DNA of 64,000 bases from positions 774,001 through 838,000 of the forward strand of contig LS997566.1 in NCBI GenBank assembly GCA_000469685.2, in the 5' to 3' direction. The stretch is from Haemonchus contortus (Eukaryota; Nematoda; Chromadorea; Rhabditida; Trichostrongylidae). Shown piece by piece: positions 33,440 through 44,358 of this stretch; positions within the stretch are counted from its first letter, which is position 1, and the number at the start of each line of letters is the position of its first letter. Below the pieces are notes generated by a model, which ran no database searches, had not been told where the DNA came from, and saw nothing but the letters and a program-made list of their open reading frames with translations. The position numbers and the translations under genes are program-made.

Positions 33440-36210
33440 TTACTCCAACACTCGTTACTGCCAACAGCGACCCAGTCTCTCCCCTTTTGTCAAGCACCTG
33501 CGAATAGTTCTTTTCATGTGGCAACCTGAGACTGGTTGCGCACATTCTAAAAATCCTGGGAACCCGATTTTTTTCCCCGAAAGGCTACTCCCTGCCACTT
33601 TTGCACTCTGGTATGTATTCCTTCGTTGTATTATAGAATAGGAGAACGATGGTGTGAGGTCGAAGGATACCCTCTAGAAGAACAATCCTAAACTCCTTCC
33701 CTTTCCCTTAATGTCCTCTGCTCACAGCAGAGGAAAGGATGAATTACTGGGCTTCGTTGGACACCAACCATCAACGTTAACATTTTAGTCAGGTTATGAG
33801 GAGTATTATTGTGGATTACCTCGACCCTAACCCACCATGCTTTCCATCAGAGAACAATTTGCCTAGCCTTCTCTGTACATGCTTTTCTTCAGTGAGATCG
33901 AGCGCTCTTGGATGTTTCTCTTCAGGCGCTATCCAAAACATAAGTGCAGACGGTTCCACGCATTTTCCGGATTGAATAAAGCTGGGTTTCAGAGTCATCT
34001 TACCTTCAAATCTCGCCAACTCTATTAGGATTACGCGATTGTCCCTTGCAGGCGAGTGGTCCACTTGATCGTTTATTCGTTCCAGTCTCAAGGTTCTCTT
34101 CTCGCCCACATTCCATATCCGTCATAACGTCCTAATCAAGCCTGACGAGTGGTTTTTGTGGTTTTGATGGTTCTGAGGTTCTTTTAAATGAACATACCGC
34201 TTCATGAGTTTATTTTTGAACATTTGCCGCGAATGACAGTTATGTAGGTAATCAAGTGACGTTAGTGTTAAGATGTAGTGTTCTCGTATTGAACAAATGT
34301 TTTATGATTCGTGTAGTAAGTTAAGAAAAGAAGAGATGGATGCCTTTTCTATCTGGATTCATTTCGTTCATCATCTTCAATATTGGCCATAAGTTTCTTC
34401 ATGTGACTGGTGTGCCTTCCCAATCTTCAACCTCTCATAAGACCGCTCATTCTTTTGTACTAGTGCTTACTGAGGTTTTTAACTACACCCGATAAAGAAT
34501 TGGTTTACTTCAACAAGATGTAGTTGCAGATCACGTTTCTGGATCTTATCCGAGGATGCTGTTGATGTTGGCGAAAGGTCGTTGCCAGCCATTTTCAATA
34601 ACGCTTTCATGAATCTCACCTGATCCCACATGACCATCTTGTTGTCGCCCTTTGAAGCTACTAGTTGTTTATTACTTTAAGAGTCATCTTCCCTACACTT
34701 ATCGTTTTTTGTTGCCACGATCGATCTCATATCGGCACACTATCGCCTTGAGTTACGTCTCTTAGTAGTAGTAAGCTTGTTAATCGGCAGAAAGCCTCGA
34801 GTGGAGCTTGTGGCCTATACAGATAGCTCTAAATCTTTCCAACCCCTTCCTTCGTTTCTCTTGAAAAGTCTTTCTATTAGAAATTAGAAACATCACGTTC
34901 TTCGAATGCTAATGTTATGTCATGATGTTCAGAAATCAAAATATAAATAACTGGATCTTCTTCGAGGCTGATGAAACATATTTGACTTTTCTTAGTCCAA
35001 ATTTTGGTTTTGCAATATACATACCTTGGATACCTCGATTTATACGCATTGTTTTCTGTGCACACTCAATTACCATGAAAAAAAAACTATTACACTAGCG
35101 AAAAATCGAAGTTGTACTAACAGTATAGTACATAACAATACCCGTCTGTCTTTAGCCAACGACGTTTCATCTCGCCACGCTGATTTGCGCAAACAAGCTT
35201 TTTTTCTTTGGTCTGCTTAATGTCTTCTCTATCCAGTTTTGCATCCCCAAGTGTCTCTTGTCAAAAGCTCATTACGGTACATCTTTTCTGCATCACTCTA
35301 TGGCTCATTTACGATTTCTTTGAAATCATAGAGGTAGCAGCCGGAGAGGAAAATGAGACAGATGCAGCCTCTACGATCCCCTCTTCGTTCTCATCAAAAT
35401 TACTCTCTTTCCTCATAACGTTCCGAGATTTCTCAAACCTTGATGCTTTGCAGGCCATTAATTTTTCCCTCAACTTTATTTTTCTCCTTATGAGTTGAAG
35501 TGAAGAATTGCGTGACACAAATAAGGCCCAGGAATATAAAGTCGAAAACTCAAAAGGAACTACGCAGTGTCGACTTCGAAGCATGGTAAAAAGGTTACTA
35601 CCGGTAAAATATTCGGTTTAAGCAAATACTGTGTTAAGAATAGGGAGTGTTAGCTAGATGCCTCCGACGAACTCCCTCGAAATGCATTCCAGATCTTTTT
35701 TCTCCAATTATAAGGCAGATTGTTTCTAAGCGTTCAGTGACTAGAAATAGTTACAGCTACCTGATTTTGGTACATCTCTCTTATTTACAAAGCAGTAACT
35801 TGGTGTATCGGTCGTCTGTTTGTCTGCCGGTCCATCCATGAAACTTTACGATTTCGTTCGAGGTAGTGTATGGTATGGTAAACTCTCGATTCCTACTCTA
35901 CTCTATACTACATTTCCTTCTTATACGTCCTCCTTCACAGCAGTTACTCAGTGGGTACGTTAATGCAGTAGAGTGAGTACTGTGGAATAAAGTGAGTAAT
36001 GTGGAGTGTAATGGAGGCTTTGAAACTGTGATTTCGATCTGTACTGGCATCAGGCTACCTATGTCTGTACGAAAATAGGAAGTGATAATGTCGTTGAAAA
36101 GCCTCCTTTTTTTCCAACATTGAGCGCTAAAGCGCAGATAAGGAAGTAGCTCAACAACGTTTCTTAGCCGAGAATATACAGTTGTTCGAAGCTTCAGGAG
36201 GGAAAACGTG
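33440..36210. other. No firm gene; scattered open stretches on the minus strand
   Basis: On the minus strand 34109-34000 reads VGEKRTLRLERINDQVDHSP up to a strong GAAG/GTAAGATG donor, but no acceptor lies between it and the upstream stop. 35470-35310 is a lysine- and serine-rich open stretch. Both may be remnants of an old gene. No repeats were recognised. Confidence 0.25.
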
Positions 36211-36211
36211 A

Positions 36212-36250
36212 GGAATGAGGCCCGGGGTAAGCCGGGCGGCCCCACTGGTC
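36212..36250 (+). repeat. Isolated end of the GCCGGGCGACCCGACTGGT repeat family
   Basis: GTAAGCCGGGCGGCCCCACTGGT is a diverged copy of the terminal motif at 23110 and 40990. The rest of the element is not recognised here. Confidence 0.45.
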
Positions 36251-36499
36251 ATAGTATAAGTCAGATATATGTTTGAATACTTCTCCTTTTTGGATACTCA
36301 TACATGTTCGAATACTCCTGCTTCTACAAACGGGTGGCGTGTTTTCGACGAAATAAGATGCGCTTAGCATTAGCAACTTGTGTAATAGAGTGAGAGTTTC
36401 TAGAGGTACCTCAAAGCGATCAATTTTTCGAAATATGCTCGGGATCCATTGAGAAAACTTTTGAATGCCTACGAAATCGCGTTTTCCAGTTTTCTTTAC

Positions 36500-36655
36500 A
36501 AGTTCCCTGGATAAATTCTCTTGAAAATTTGTGGTTTGATGGTCTTAGTTGTCGCATCCATCCTGAATTGTTTGATTGGCTGTGCTCTGAAAGAAGCTCC
36601 GACATCTTGAAACACGCTCAATGAAGTTTTTGAAACATGGTCATTGGACATTCCT
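36500..36655 (-). CDS. Candidate internal exon, unrecognised protein
   Basis: On the minus strand a GCTTGACGACAG acceptor precedes 156 bases that stay open for 51 codons (including SLSVFQDVGASFRAQPIK and TTKTIKPQIFKRIYPGN) and end at a GTAAAG donor. Entry phase needs two bases from upstream; exit leaves two. The sequence is basic and protein-like. An overlapping frame (about 36535-36195) is also open and contains ELVKKTGKRDF, so the frame choice is not certain. No family was recognised and no partner exon was found. Confidence 0.3.
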
Positions 36656-36669
36656 CTGTCGTCAAGCAG

Positions 36670-37500
36670 GTTCTATCGGCGCAGTGTAGTCATTAAGCTT
36701 TTCCACGCCTGCATGCATACGTATCAGACTGTCTAGCTTGTTTCTGATGATAATGGGGATATGAAAACTTCAGGGCAAAAATAAATAGGAAGAAAATAGA
36801 AGGGTCTGTATCTATCACAACATGTTCAACATAGCAGATTCACATAAACATTTCACATTTCTTCAAATCTGTACGTAGAAAATATCAGTTTAATAACTCC
36901 TCGGAAAATCTTTCGATTTGAGCTGTTATATGTAGCTACTTACTCACCCTCCTTACCTTTTGCTCATGTTATTTAGACCTTTGTCAGGTATGCAAATTAT
37001 GCCGTTATTTTGATTTCGGCGAGGTCCTTTTTATCACATCCCACGACCTCTTCTTGAAAGTTTTTCGTGGTTGCTCCTCTTGAGCTTTGAACTCCACTGC
37101 TTGCTTTATCGATAGATTCTAAGCTTCTCAGTAGGTTCCTACCCCATCTTAGGCGCTACTTTTTCATCTTCAGCTCGACGGGGGCGGTTTGCACGACCCT
37201 TCTCTCCTTCTTTATCTAATCGTGTCTAACGCACCCCCTTCCCATTTGAGCATCCTCATTTCACTGAAGTTATGTTGCCTTTCACGATTTTTGCTTGGAG
37301 CCACGACTCGCTGTCATGGAGCATCGTGGGACTCATCATTGAGTGGTACACCTTTGCTTGGAGCGTCATGGAGCCCCTCGCAAAGGGTGCTAGTGTACGC
37401 CTTGCATTCCACTCAGCAAGGTTTATTAGTGCCTTTGTACCTGATCCACGCAACCATCATCACCATCATGGGAATGTTGTGTGTAAGAGTTATAGAAAGG
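36670..37500. other. No supportable gene
   Basis: Frames open on both strands around 37190-37510 have no splice or family support. A GCTTGGAGCCACGACTC / GCTTGGAGCGTCATGGAG pair near 37290 and 37355 is a short direct repeat. Confidence 0.25.
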
Positions 37501-37506
37501 GGATAT

Positions 37507-37630
37507 ATTAGGTTGGAAGGAAAGTCCTGCGACACAATGAAGGTCTTCTTCAAATCATTTTTGAAATTTTCCAGGCCAATCAATTTTCGGAAATATATTT
37601 ACCAAAGAGGTCAACAACCTTCTATTATCC
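37507..37630 (+). mobile_element. Possible solo mariner end
   Basis: TATTAGGTTGGAAGGAAAGTC resembles a mariner terminal inverted repeat (TTAGGTTGG start after a TA). No opposite end or transposase frame follows within several kilobases, so it is at most a truncated end. Confidence 0.25.
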
Positions 37631-37639
37631 TATGAGTAA

Positions 37640-38280
37640 ATCACTGATGCCTTTTATCCAGGAATGAGGAAGCTGTGACTCAAAGAAGTAATTGACTGCC
37701 GTTTTCAGATCATATTAAGTTACGAATTTTTTTAGCACAACGAGATGCTCAAGAAGGCGGAGCGCATGGTAGATAAAAGGGGCAACACTTGGGGAGTACG
37801 AATGATGAACAACCTGGACCCAATTCGAATCGTAGATCTTTTGACGCGTGTTTAAAGCGAAATTCCGAAGTGCACCGTCCCTCTGTAGGGACCTGATTTA
37901 CGGTTTTGATCGTCCTTCTCTAACCCCGTTCGCCGAATTTCGGGGTTCATAGGGGTAAACGATAGCTATGTCTATCTAGTCTGCGTTTAGCAACTCATAG
38001 TGGATGGATCCCTCCAACCTCCATTGAATCAAGAGATAATGCTTGCGTGACTTCGAATGCTAGTATCTCCTCCAGTGAAGCCATCCAACCGATTGTTGAC
38101 CGTTGATCGGTGAGCAGTGCTAGCATTGAATAGGTTGCTGATAATTTGAGCCGCTACACCCGCGTTTTAACCTTGCCGTGCTTAGTAGAAGGTGATGGTA
38201 CGAATCGGGTGTTGTCAATTCATTGACCGCAATGCTGCTAAAGCCCACACGCGTGCCCTTATTTATTCATGCGTTGATTA
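37640..38280. other. No supportable gene; possible old SINE text
   Basis: GACCCAATTCGAATCGTAG near 37836 is weakly B-box-like. CTAACCCCGTTCGCCG and GGGGTTCATAGGGG lie near 37920-37955. Nothing firm. Confidence 0.2.
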
Positions 38281-38288
38281 CGTGAAGA

Positions 38289-38427
38289 ATGTCCTACAAG
38301 TTTATCACTATTGCTACCGTGTTCACACTCTTGATACAAATTGCTGACGCTTCAAATTTTCTGTTGCAGGACTTTCCTTCCAACCTATGTAATAGCAATG
38401 TTGAATGTTTTGAGGGAAGGCAACTAG
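38289..38427 (+). CDS. Candidate first exon of a secreted protein
   Basis: ATG at 38289 opens MSYKFITIATVFTLLIQIA, a typical signal peptide with a likely cut at ADA-SN, followed by a short mature part with two cysteines (NLCNSNVECFEG). The exon can end at an AG/GTGAAG donor (38427, phase 1). A possible downstream acceptor (CTTTCAG at about 38898) would add only eight codons before a stop, so the following exon is unresolved. Small cysteine-bearing secreted proteins are common in parasitic nematodes, but no family was recognised. Confidence 0.38.
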
Positions 38428-39006
38428 GTGAAGGGTTTTCAGCCGTTTTCTGTTTGAGTTTGATCCGTTTCCCATACCCACTTCGACTCTGATTTCTGTC
38501 TTCTGGAGAAAAACACCGCAAGTTTTTTGATTAGGTGCGCAATACATCAATGGCCCAATACATTTTGACAATGTGTGGGTTGAGGGAATTGAACTCGATC
38601 AGACCCATTGAAAGACAAGCCAGTATCACGATTTATGCCCATACAGAGCATTCCGTCAGCTTCGAGTACTCATTTTGGAGCAACATTCAAGGTCACTTTG
38701 TCAAGGAGAGAAATATTCTACCCAGCCATGGCATTCGCCTTTAAAGTATCCATATCGGTTATGGTTATATGGTTATGATTTGCATTGCCCTTTTCGCTAC
38801 AAATTAAATAAGTGGTTAAGTGATTTTCTCACACTCAATTCCTTTAGATCCCTTGCATTGTAATTTTTTGAGAATCTTCGCTTCCTTTCAGTCACGTGGT
38901 TTCGAAAACATGTTTAGATTAATATGGACAAAAAATGATTCTCGGCTGGACAAGTTATCAACAGCCTCCTGGAACTTGGCATTTGCCCGATCACTGTGTT
39001 CTCTGC

Positions 39007-39023
39007 GGGGGGGGGGGGGGGGG
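39007..39023 (+). repeat. Run of 17 G next to a MITE
   Basis: An uninterrupted G17 run directly precedes the duplicated CAGTAGGAAC end of the MITE copy at 39036. Confidence 0.85.
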
Positions 39024-39035
39024 CAGTAGGAACCA

Positions 39036-39254
39036 GTAGGAACAATTCTGTCTTATCAATCCGCCGCACGCGGCTGTCGCGAACCATTTGTCTCTTCATA
39101 ACAGTTCTAGCGTTCTCCATACAACTCAGTTTTTATGCGATTATTACTTATGGCATGAACTTATTTTGTTCCTAAATTCCTTACTTGCAGCTGCACTCTG
39201 CTACATTCCTTCGCTCGCGGCTTCTCTCGCCGCGACGCGACAATTTCGTTCCTG
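39036..39254 (+). mobile_element. MITE with GTAGGAACGA termini, copy 3
   Basis: GTAGGAACAATTCTG opens and AATTTCGTTCCTGC closes the element. The interior again has CCGCACGCGGCTGTCGCG and TTCTAGCGTTCTCCATAC. CAGTAGGAAC is duplicated in tandem at 39024-39043. A short deletion is present relative to the copy at 29106. Confidence 0.7.
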
Positions 39255-39779
39255 CTGCACCACACCCTTCTCTGCGGTGTAAGGTGAATAATACCAATTT
39301 CGTGTATGCTGTGAGTGAGCGGCGTTTTCTAATCGAGGTGGTCAAGATTAGACTGTGACTTACGAGGGTGCCGGAACTTCTTTCCGAATTCCCACGGCAA
39401 GCGGCAAGAGTCACGCAGCCGCTCCCTATTCGTGCACTGGGAATTACTGCCGTATTCGGAGGAAAATTAATCATTTTAATTGCGTAGAATGGGACAAAGT
39501 TCACTAGTGAGAATCATAAGCATTTCGATACCATGATACGACGCAGTTAAAGCTACCGAAAAAGACGAGCATTAGCATTCTCTTTTTCAAATGGCATCTC
39601 AGCCGAACAACAGACTACGCCTCTCTACTTGAAGCGAAAATTCTATGACAGAAAAAAGGTTTTTCTCCTAATAACTTCCAACTTCATTTTCGTATTGTAT
39701 CTATGCGTCGCTAAGGTGGCAAGTTGTGCACTGTCTTACATGGTCCAGTAATCGGATTCAAGATTGGTATACGCTCAGA

Positions 39780-39950
39780 TCAAGCTAACCATCCATTTTC
39801 CGAGGTTGCCTAATTGGTGACATAATCGTGTGGGAGGATAAGATCGCTGACTCGTACATCAGCTGGGCACTGCCAGACATTGTACAGACCTCGATGCATT
39901 CAAAACACTACATCGATTTTGAATGGAAGTTAAATGCGAGGTGCATCCTA
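39780..39950 (+). repeat. tRNA-derived SINE body, plus orientation
   Basis: ACAGACCTCGATGCATTCAA, TTTTGAATGGAAGTTAAATG and CGAGGTGCATCC align with the body end of the copies at 13745 and 53450. The 5' part is diverged. Confidence 0.45.
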
Positions 39951-40589
39951 AAACAGATTTGGTAAACGTCAAGTAACCAAAGACTTTCATCCTTCATTTA
40001 TGCGTTCATCCTTAACAGTCTTTTCAAAACAGGAGTACGTGTCATTTTTTTTCGAATTCTGTTAAATAATATCATATGCTAGACATACGCTCCTGAATTT
40101 CTTCGATGTTAGTCCCTTTTCGCAATAAATACTAAGCAAAAACAAAAATTGCAATCGCTCAACTCTGTCTCATCAAAAATATTTTCTTTGTCATTTTCGG
40201 TGTGTCCATTACTGCTTGAAAAGTTGGCAACAAATTCGAAATTTCTTTTAAATTTTTGAACTTCTCACAACTGACTGCTAAAAACTTCGTAAACCCTTTT
40301 TTTCGAGTGTAAATCATTCTCTCTCTGTCCGAGATCTGCCTAGTGAGCAGCTTCTATTTCTCTATGAGTTATGCAACACTCCTATCTACCACCCTGCTTT
40401 TTATTATTGATAAAACCTTCACAACTTGAATAGCCCATCAATCCAATTTTTAAAATATTATATCTTATAATTATGAAGCGAAGTCTATCAGCTATCATAG
40501 TTGAGTTTTATTTTATTGGAAGTCGCCAGTTTTGTTTTTTGGAAGCTAACTGTCATTTATTATTCTTGAATGGCTCAATCAACAATCCT

Positions 40590-40690
40590 ACTTTATATAA
40601 TTCGCTAATCTGTGTATTTGTGTGTTTGTGGATGTGTGTCGGTGTGTGTGTCCGTCCGAAAATCCATAAACCACCACCACCAATAACCTG
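40590..40690 (-). repeat. GT-rich end of the GTGGGCGG-type repeat
   Basis: TATATAATTCGCTAATCTGTG, then TGTGTCGGTGTGTGTGTCCG, matches the ends at 7330 (reverse) and 16720. Confidence 0.45.
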
Positions 40691-40727
40691 GATACTCATT
40701 CAATGATGTAACCATAGAGCAATCGGC

Positions 40728-41010
40728 TGCATTTATAAAGACATTTGATAATGGTAATATTGTGACTCGGCAACATTTGTGAGTACCATTCGAGGCTTTC
40801 GATGCCTGTCAGTTAAACCTTCAATGGATCATTATTTTTTCAAGATGAACAGCGAGAGATCGAGACTGCTAATCAAAGGCATAGGCATCGACACATTTTG
40901 AATATCATTTGCATGCCCTAGTGCTCCTCTATCGAATTTCTTGTTCCGAAATGTATCATTTGTTCGAAAGAAGGAGCGAGCTGTCAGCCGGGCGACCCGA
41001 CTGGTAAAAA
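40728..41010 (+). repeat. Dispersed repeat ending in GCCGGGCGACCCGACTGGT, copy 2
   Basis: GACATTTGATAATGGTAATA, CATTTGTGAGTACCATTCGA, CGAGACTGCTAATCAAAGGC and CAGCCGGGCGACCCGACTGG follow the same order as at 22810-23135. It abuts a SINE at its right end. Confidence 0.65.
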
Positions 41011-41011
41011 G

Positions 41012-41295
41012 GGTTATGACGTTGATCAGTCCCATTACTGGGATGCACCTCCGTATTCGACTCCCATTTTGAAGTGTAGTGACGGATTGAGTGAGGTGTA
41101 CATATGTGGGCTCAAACAATGATTTGCGGTGTGTAAGTCAAAGCTTTCATCTTCCCGTACGAGTCTGATACCAATTATCAGACCCTGGAGGGATGTAAGG
41201 CTTGGATGCTGAGACGGCTATAGGTCCAGGTCTCGAACCTCCGAACTTGCATGTGTGATACTTTGGCACTACACTACCTCTCCTAGATAGTAATA
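41012..41295 (-). repeat. tRNA-derived SINE, near full length, minus orientation
   Basis: On the minus strand, GGTAGTGTAGTGCCAAAG near 41285 (A box) and GGAGGTTCGAGACCTGG near 41235 (B box) form a tRNA-like promoter head. The body reads GTCTGATAATTGGTATCAGAC and ends GGAGTCGAATACGGAGGTGC near 41045. This is the best copy for defining the family. Confidence 0.7.
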
Positions 41296-41299
41296 CTAA

Positions 41300-42870
41300 T
41301 TAATTAATCAATTGATTGATTAGTTTTCCCATGGTTTTTTTGCCAGAGTAGTCTTGTATGGAGGCAAATGAATTTTTCGATGTATCGCCTCCAATTTCTA
41401 CTGAACGTGTTTCTGCGAAACGTCATTTAAACACTTGGCGACAATGAAGTGACGGAAACCGCTTTCGAACCCTCCGATGCTACAAGGGAAACGTCAGGGA
41501 CTAACGCTGTGTATAAGCATGTTACAGAGCTTGATTCCTATTTTCCTTTAGCACTCTGCCTTCATCTTCCTCGAGCCTCTGATATTATGCTTTATTTTAT
41601 GGTATCAGTTAATCCTAAAAGTTCGCCACGATTGCGTGGGATGAGCTGAAATGGGTGGAGCGTGACCGAAAATATGCGAAGTGCTGTGAATACTAGCGGA
41701 GATTGTTCACAACCGATTCGTCGGTTACCATTATGTTTGTCAGACTGCTGAGGCTCAAATCTATGATAATTTCGGCTGTAAGCTTAGCTGTATGTTGCAA
41801 AAGTTTCCATCTCGTCGTTATTCGATCCTCTTTCTTGAAGAGCTACCTGACCAGTTTCCCAAGAAGCGCTGTTACAGGACAACGCACTTCCTTATATGTA
41901 GAGTCCTGGAGGTGCACCATGCACTCGACTTCTGTCTTTAATCGTTCACACCTTGTCGTGTGACACCACATCGTGTTATTAGCAGCTGACACGCATTCGA
42001 ATCAGTTCTCTTGCTCTGAAATATGACAAAATCTAATTGAAAAAACATCTTTAGACATCTTAGGAGTGCCCGAGGAGAAATAATTCAGGAAGATCGGGAT
42101 CTCTCAAATCAAAAGCATAGCTCATTGAATATCTCTGAGAAAGTTGTGCCAGGCTTCAAAAAACAGGGTCCTACACTTCTTACCCTTCTATCCTTAGTAG
42201 TAACACTAATCGCAGTCTAGACAGGTTCTAGGTTCTTGCCACATATCCGGTATCGAAATAGAGCACTAAAGGGCGCGCATGCTTACTGAACACCCCCTTT
42301 GGAAGGTGGGTGAAGGAGCGGCAGTTGACGGCAAAAAACATACCATCACAAAGTATTCTTCTGCTCACTGTGGACAACGATTTTGTATTATTCTTCGTCG
42401 TGCACTCCTGCGACGTTAAATCTGATCGTTGATCGTCCTCACTTTGATCTTTGAGGGGACACTGAACGCCACCACACACATTTTGGCATGCCGTACGCCC
42501 CTTGTTCGCCTTTCATTCCTCAATAGATTTCGTTTTCTTCCTTGTTCACTGTGCTTTTTTCTACTGCGACTCAATCTGCTAACTGATTTAGTAGTGACCA
42601 TAAATTTAACCTTCCTTGGCGGAATCAAAGTGACTCCTTCATAATTAGCGATTTTATCGTTGGAAATGTATTTTTGCCATATCCGATTAAGTGGTTAGGT
42701 CAACTCAGCTACCGTGTTGTATGAGATAGAAAATGGGCTCTGCACCAATGAGGATTAGTTCTTAGAAGCTGGAAAGCATTGGTCAGGTTTCAGATACGCA
42801 TTCATGAAAAAGGTCCGATTCTGAATAGGGATAGTATGTGTGACGTCTCGATTACCGGTAGAAAAATAAG
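41300..42870. other. No supportable gene
   Basis: A TTAATTAATCAATTGATTGATTA palindromic stretch lies near 41298-41321. Open frames near 41449 and 41703 have no splice or family support. Confidence 0.25.
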
Positions 42871-42879
42871 GTTGAGGGA

Positions 42880-43020
42880 TAACATCTGTTAATGGTGTTA
42901 TTATCAGTCGACAACATTTATAAGTATCTTTTATGGCTTTGGTTTTCTAAGAAGTACACCTTTGATTAGTTATCATTCTTGAGATGAGGAGAAACAGATC
43001 GGCACTTCATGAACTAGGCA
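42880..43020 (+). repeat. Fragment of the GCCGGGCGACCCGACTGGT repeat family
   Basis: GTTAATGGTGTTATTATCAG, CGACAACATTTATAAGTATC and ACAGATCGGCACTTCATGAA follow the order of the copies at 22810 and 40728. The terminal motif is missing. Confidence 0.45.
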
Positions 43021-43401
43021 TGACGAACCCTTTACTGAATGTTGGCATGATGTAAACAGTAAATGAAACTTGTCCGATCGCATGCTTTCCGCCTTACAAC
43101 TTTCTCCAATGATTTTTGAGATATTTTTCTCTCCTGTCCCTTCTATACCTTTGCTTTCTTCTTCACTGCCGAACGGGTGTGGTGTTGGGTATACAAATGG
43201 CATGCTGTGCTTGTGCTTAGCCGCGCTGTGAAGGAAAGATTCAAATAACCACTGGGAAGTTATGCCTTTGCCTGAACACCACGGCCAAAACGGTAGCATG
43301 CAACCGTCGGAATTAGGATACGAATACCGCCACACTTGAACCACTTTCATCTGTGAATTTCTCACGCTCCATATTGTTATTGTGAAAGGTGCTCTGACCA
43401 T
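42973..43401 (-). CDS. Open frame with a possible two-cysteine peptide ring (CMLPFWPWC)
   Basis: On the minus strand this is 142 codons open. A TTCACAG acceptor lies directly before an internal ATG at 43350. The following text reads VWRYSYPNSDGCMLPFWPWC, two cysteines seven residues apart around an aromatic core. Either the frame runs on (to KGIEGTGEKN and beyond), or a CAG/GCAAAG donor at 43271 and a CTTCCTTCACAG acceptor at 43226 remove 46 bases and lead to an equally open basic stretch ending at GTATAG. No signal peptide is visible from either ATG. The 3' part overlaps a dispersed repeat. No family was recognised; a secreted peptide precursor is only a guess. Confidence 0.27.
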   Translation of the reverse strand: MVRAPFTITIWSVRNSQMKVVQVWRYSYPNSDGCMLPFWPWCSGKGITSQWLFESFLHSAAKHKHSMPFVYPTPHPFGSEEESKGIEGTGEKNISKIIGESCKAESMRSDKFHLLFTSCQHSVKGSSCLVHEVPICFSSSQE

Positions 43402-43764
43402 TCCACCTTTCCTTCTAAATTTGGGTCATTTTATTGGAATATCAGACTTTCTTATACGGTACGGCGCACCGTCGCAGTTATGTGTTCTTCAAGTGCAAAT
43501 TTGTTCGAAGTTCACAAAGTAAGTCACTTACATGTGAATCACCATAACATTTATCGCTCGCCGCGCGCGACAAATTCGCGCTCTGACTTGGTAATTCGCT
43601 ATTTCAAGTCTAACCTGCCATGAAAAAACTCAGGTCTATCCATACACACGACAGAGATCGTGTCTATTGCTTTCGTTTTCGTGAGTGAAGTTTGCGCTCT
43701 TTTTGTTTTTGAATTACAACTAGCGTCAAGTCAACTAGTGGAGGCTCATCCTATCACTGAAGTG

Positions 43765-44135
43765 CTTCGTCTGTCGTTCTGTCTCGTTCTGTCTGTATGT
43801 CTGTCACGAAATTCCTAGCTCCTTTAGATCTGCCTGGGTCATGTCCCGGGAAGCATAAATCACACATCAGCTTGGCGGAGCTCCGCTCACTGTGGGCATG
43901 GCGTGCATCGAAATGAGCTGAACTGAGGACTACGATTTCAAATTCAGTCACAAGACGGCTTCAAAACTGGTGTGTAAAGGTGGCTGGAGGTGTGCATTGG
44001 TAAGTTAGATCCAACTGGGGAGACCCACCCCCGATGGGCGGGGCGTTCTCCAAAAATGCAATGCTTTATGAAAGCATTTTAGAAAATCATAACTCCTGTC
44101 CCCGTGGACCTAGAACTCCAAGTTAGTGGTAATCC
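43765..44135. repeat. GTGGGCGG-type repeat fragments with GTCTGT microsatellite
   Basis: CTGTCTGTATGTCTGTCACG, GGCGGAGCTCCGCTCACTGTG, GATGGGCGGGGCGTTCTCC and TCCCCGTGGACCTAGAACTC are all hallmarks of the family seen at 6930, 17520 and 22195. Confidence 0.5.
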
Positions 44136-44358
44136 AAGTACTAATGCATGGCAGTACCATTATCATGGCGTTTCCGGATTTTCATCTAAACCGTATTCCT
44201 ACTCTGATTACAGCATTTTGCCAACCTGAGCAGTGATAGAAATGATAGTATCCCTGAAATTTACCACATGCATACTGATATGAGGGCATCACGTCATATT
44301 TTATCTTAATTGAACTGCTAAAGCAATTCCTCGCTTAACTTTCAATATTATTGATCAG

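Noticed and set aside
37189..37635. 148-codon open frame on the plus strand
   Set aside because: It runs through a mariner-end-like repeat and has an overlapping open frame on the other strand; no gene signals.
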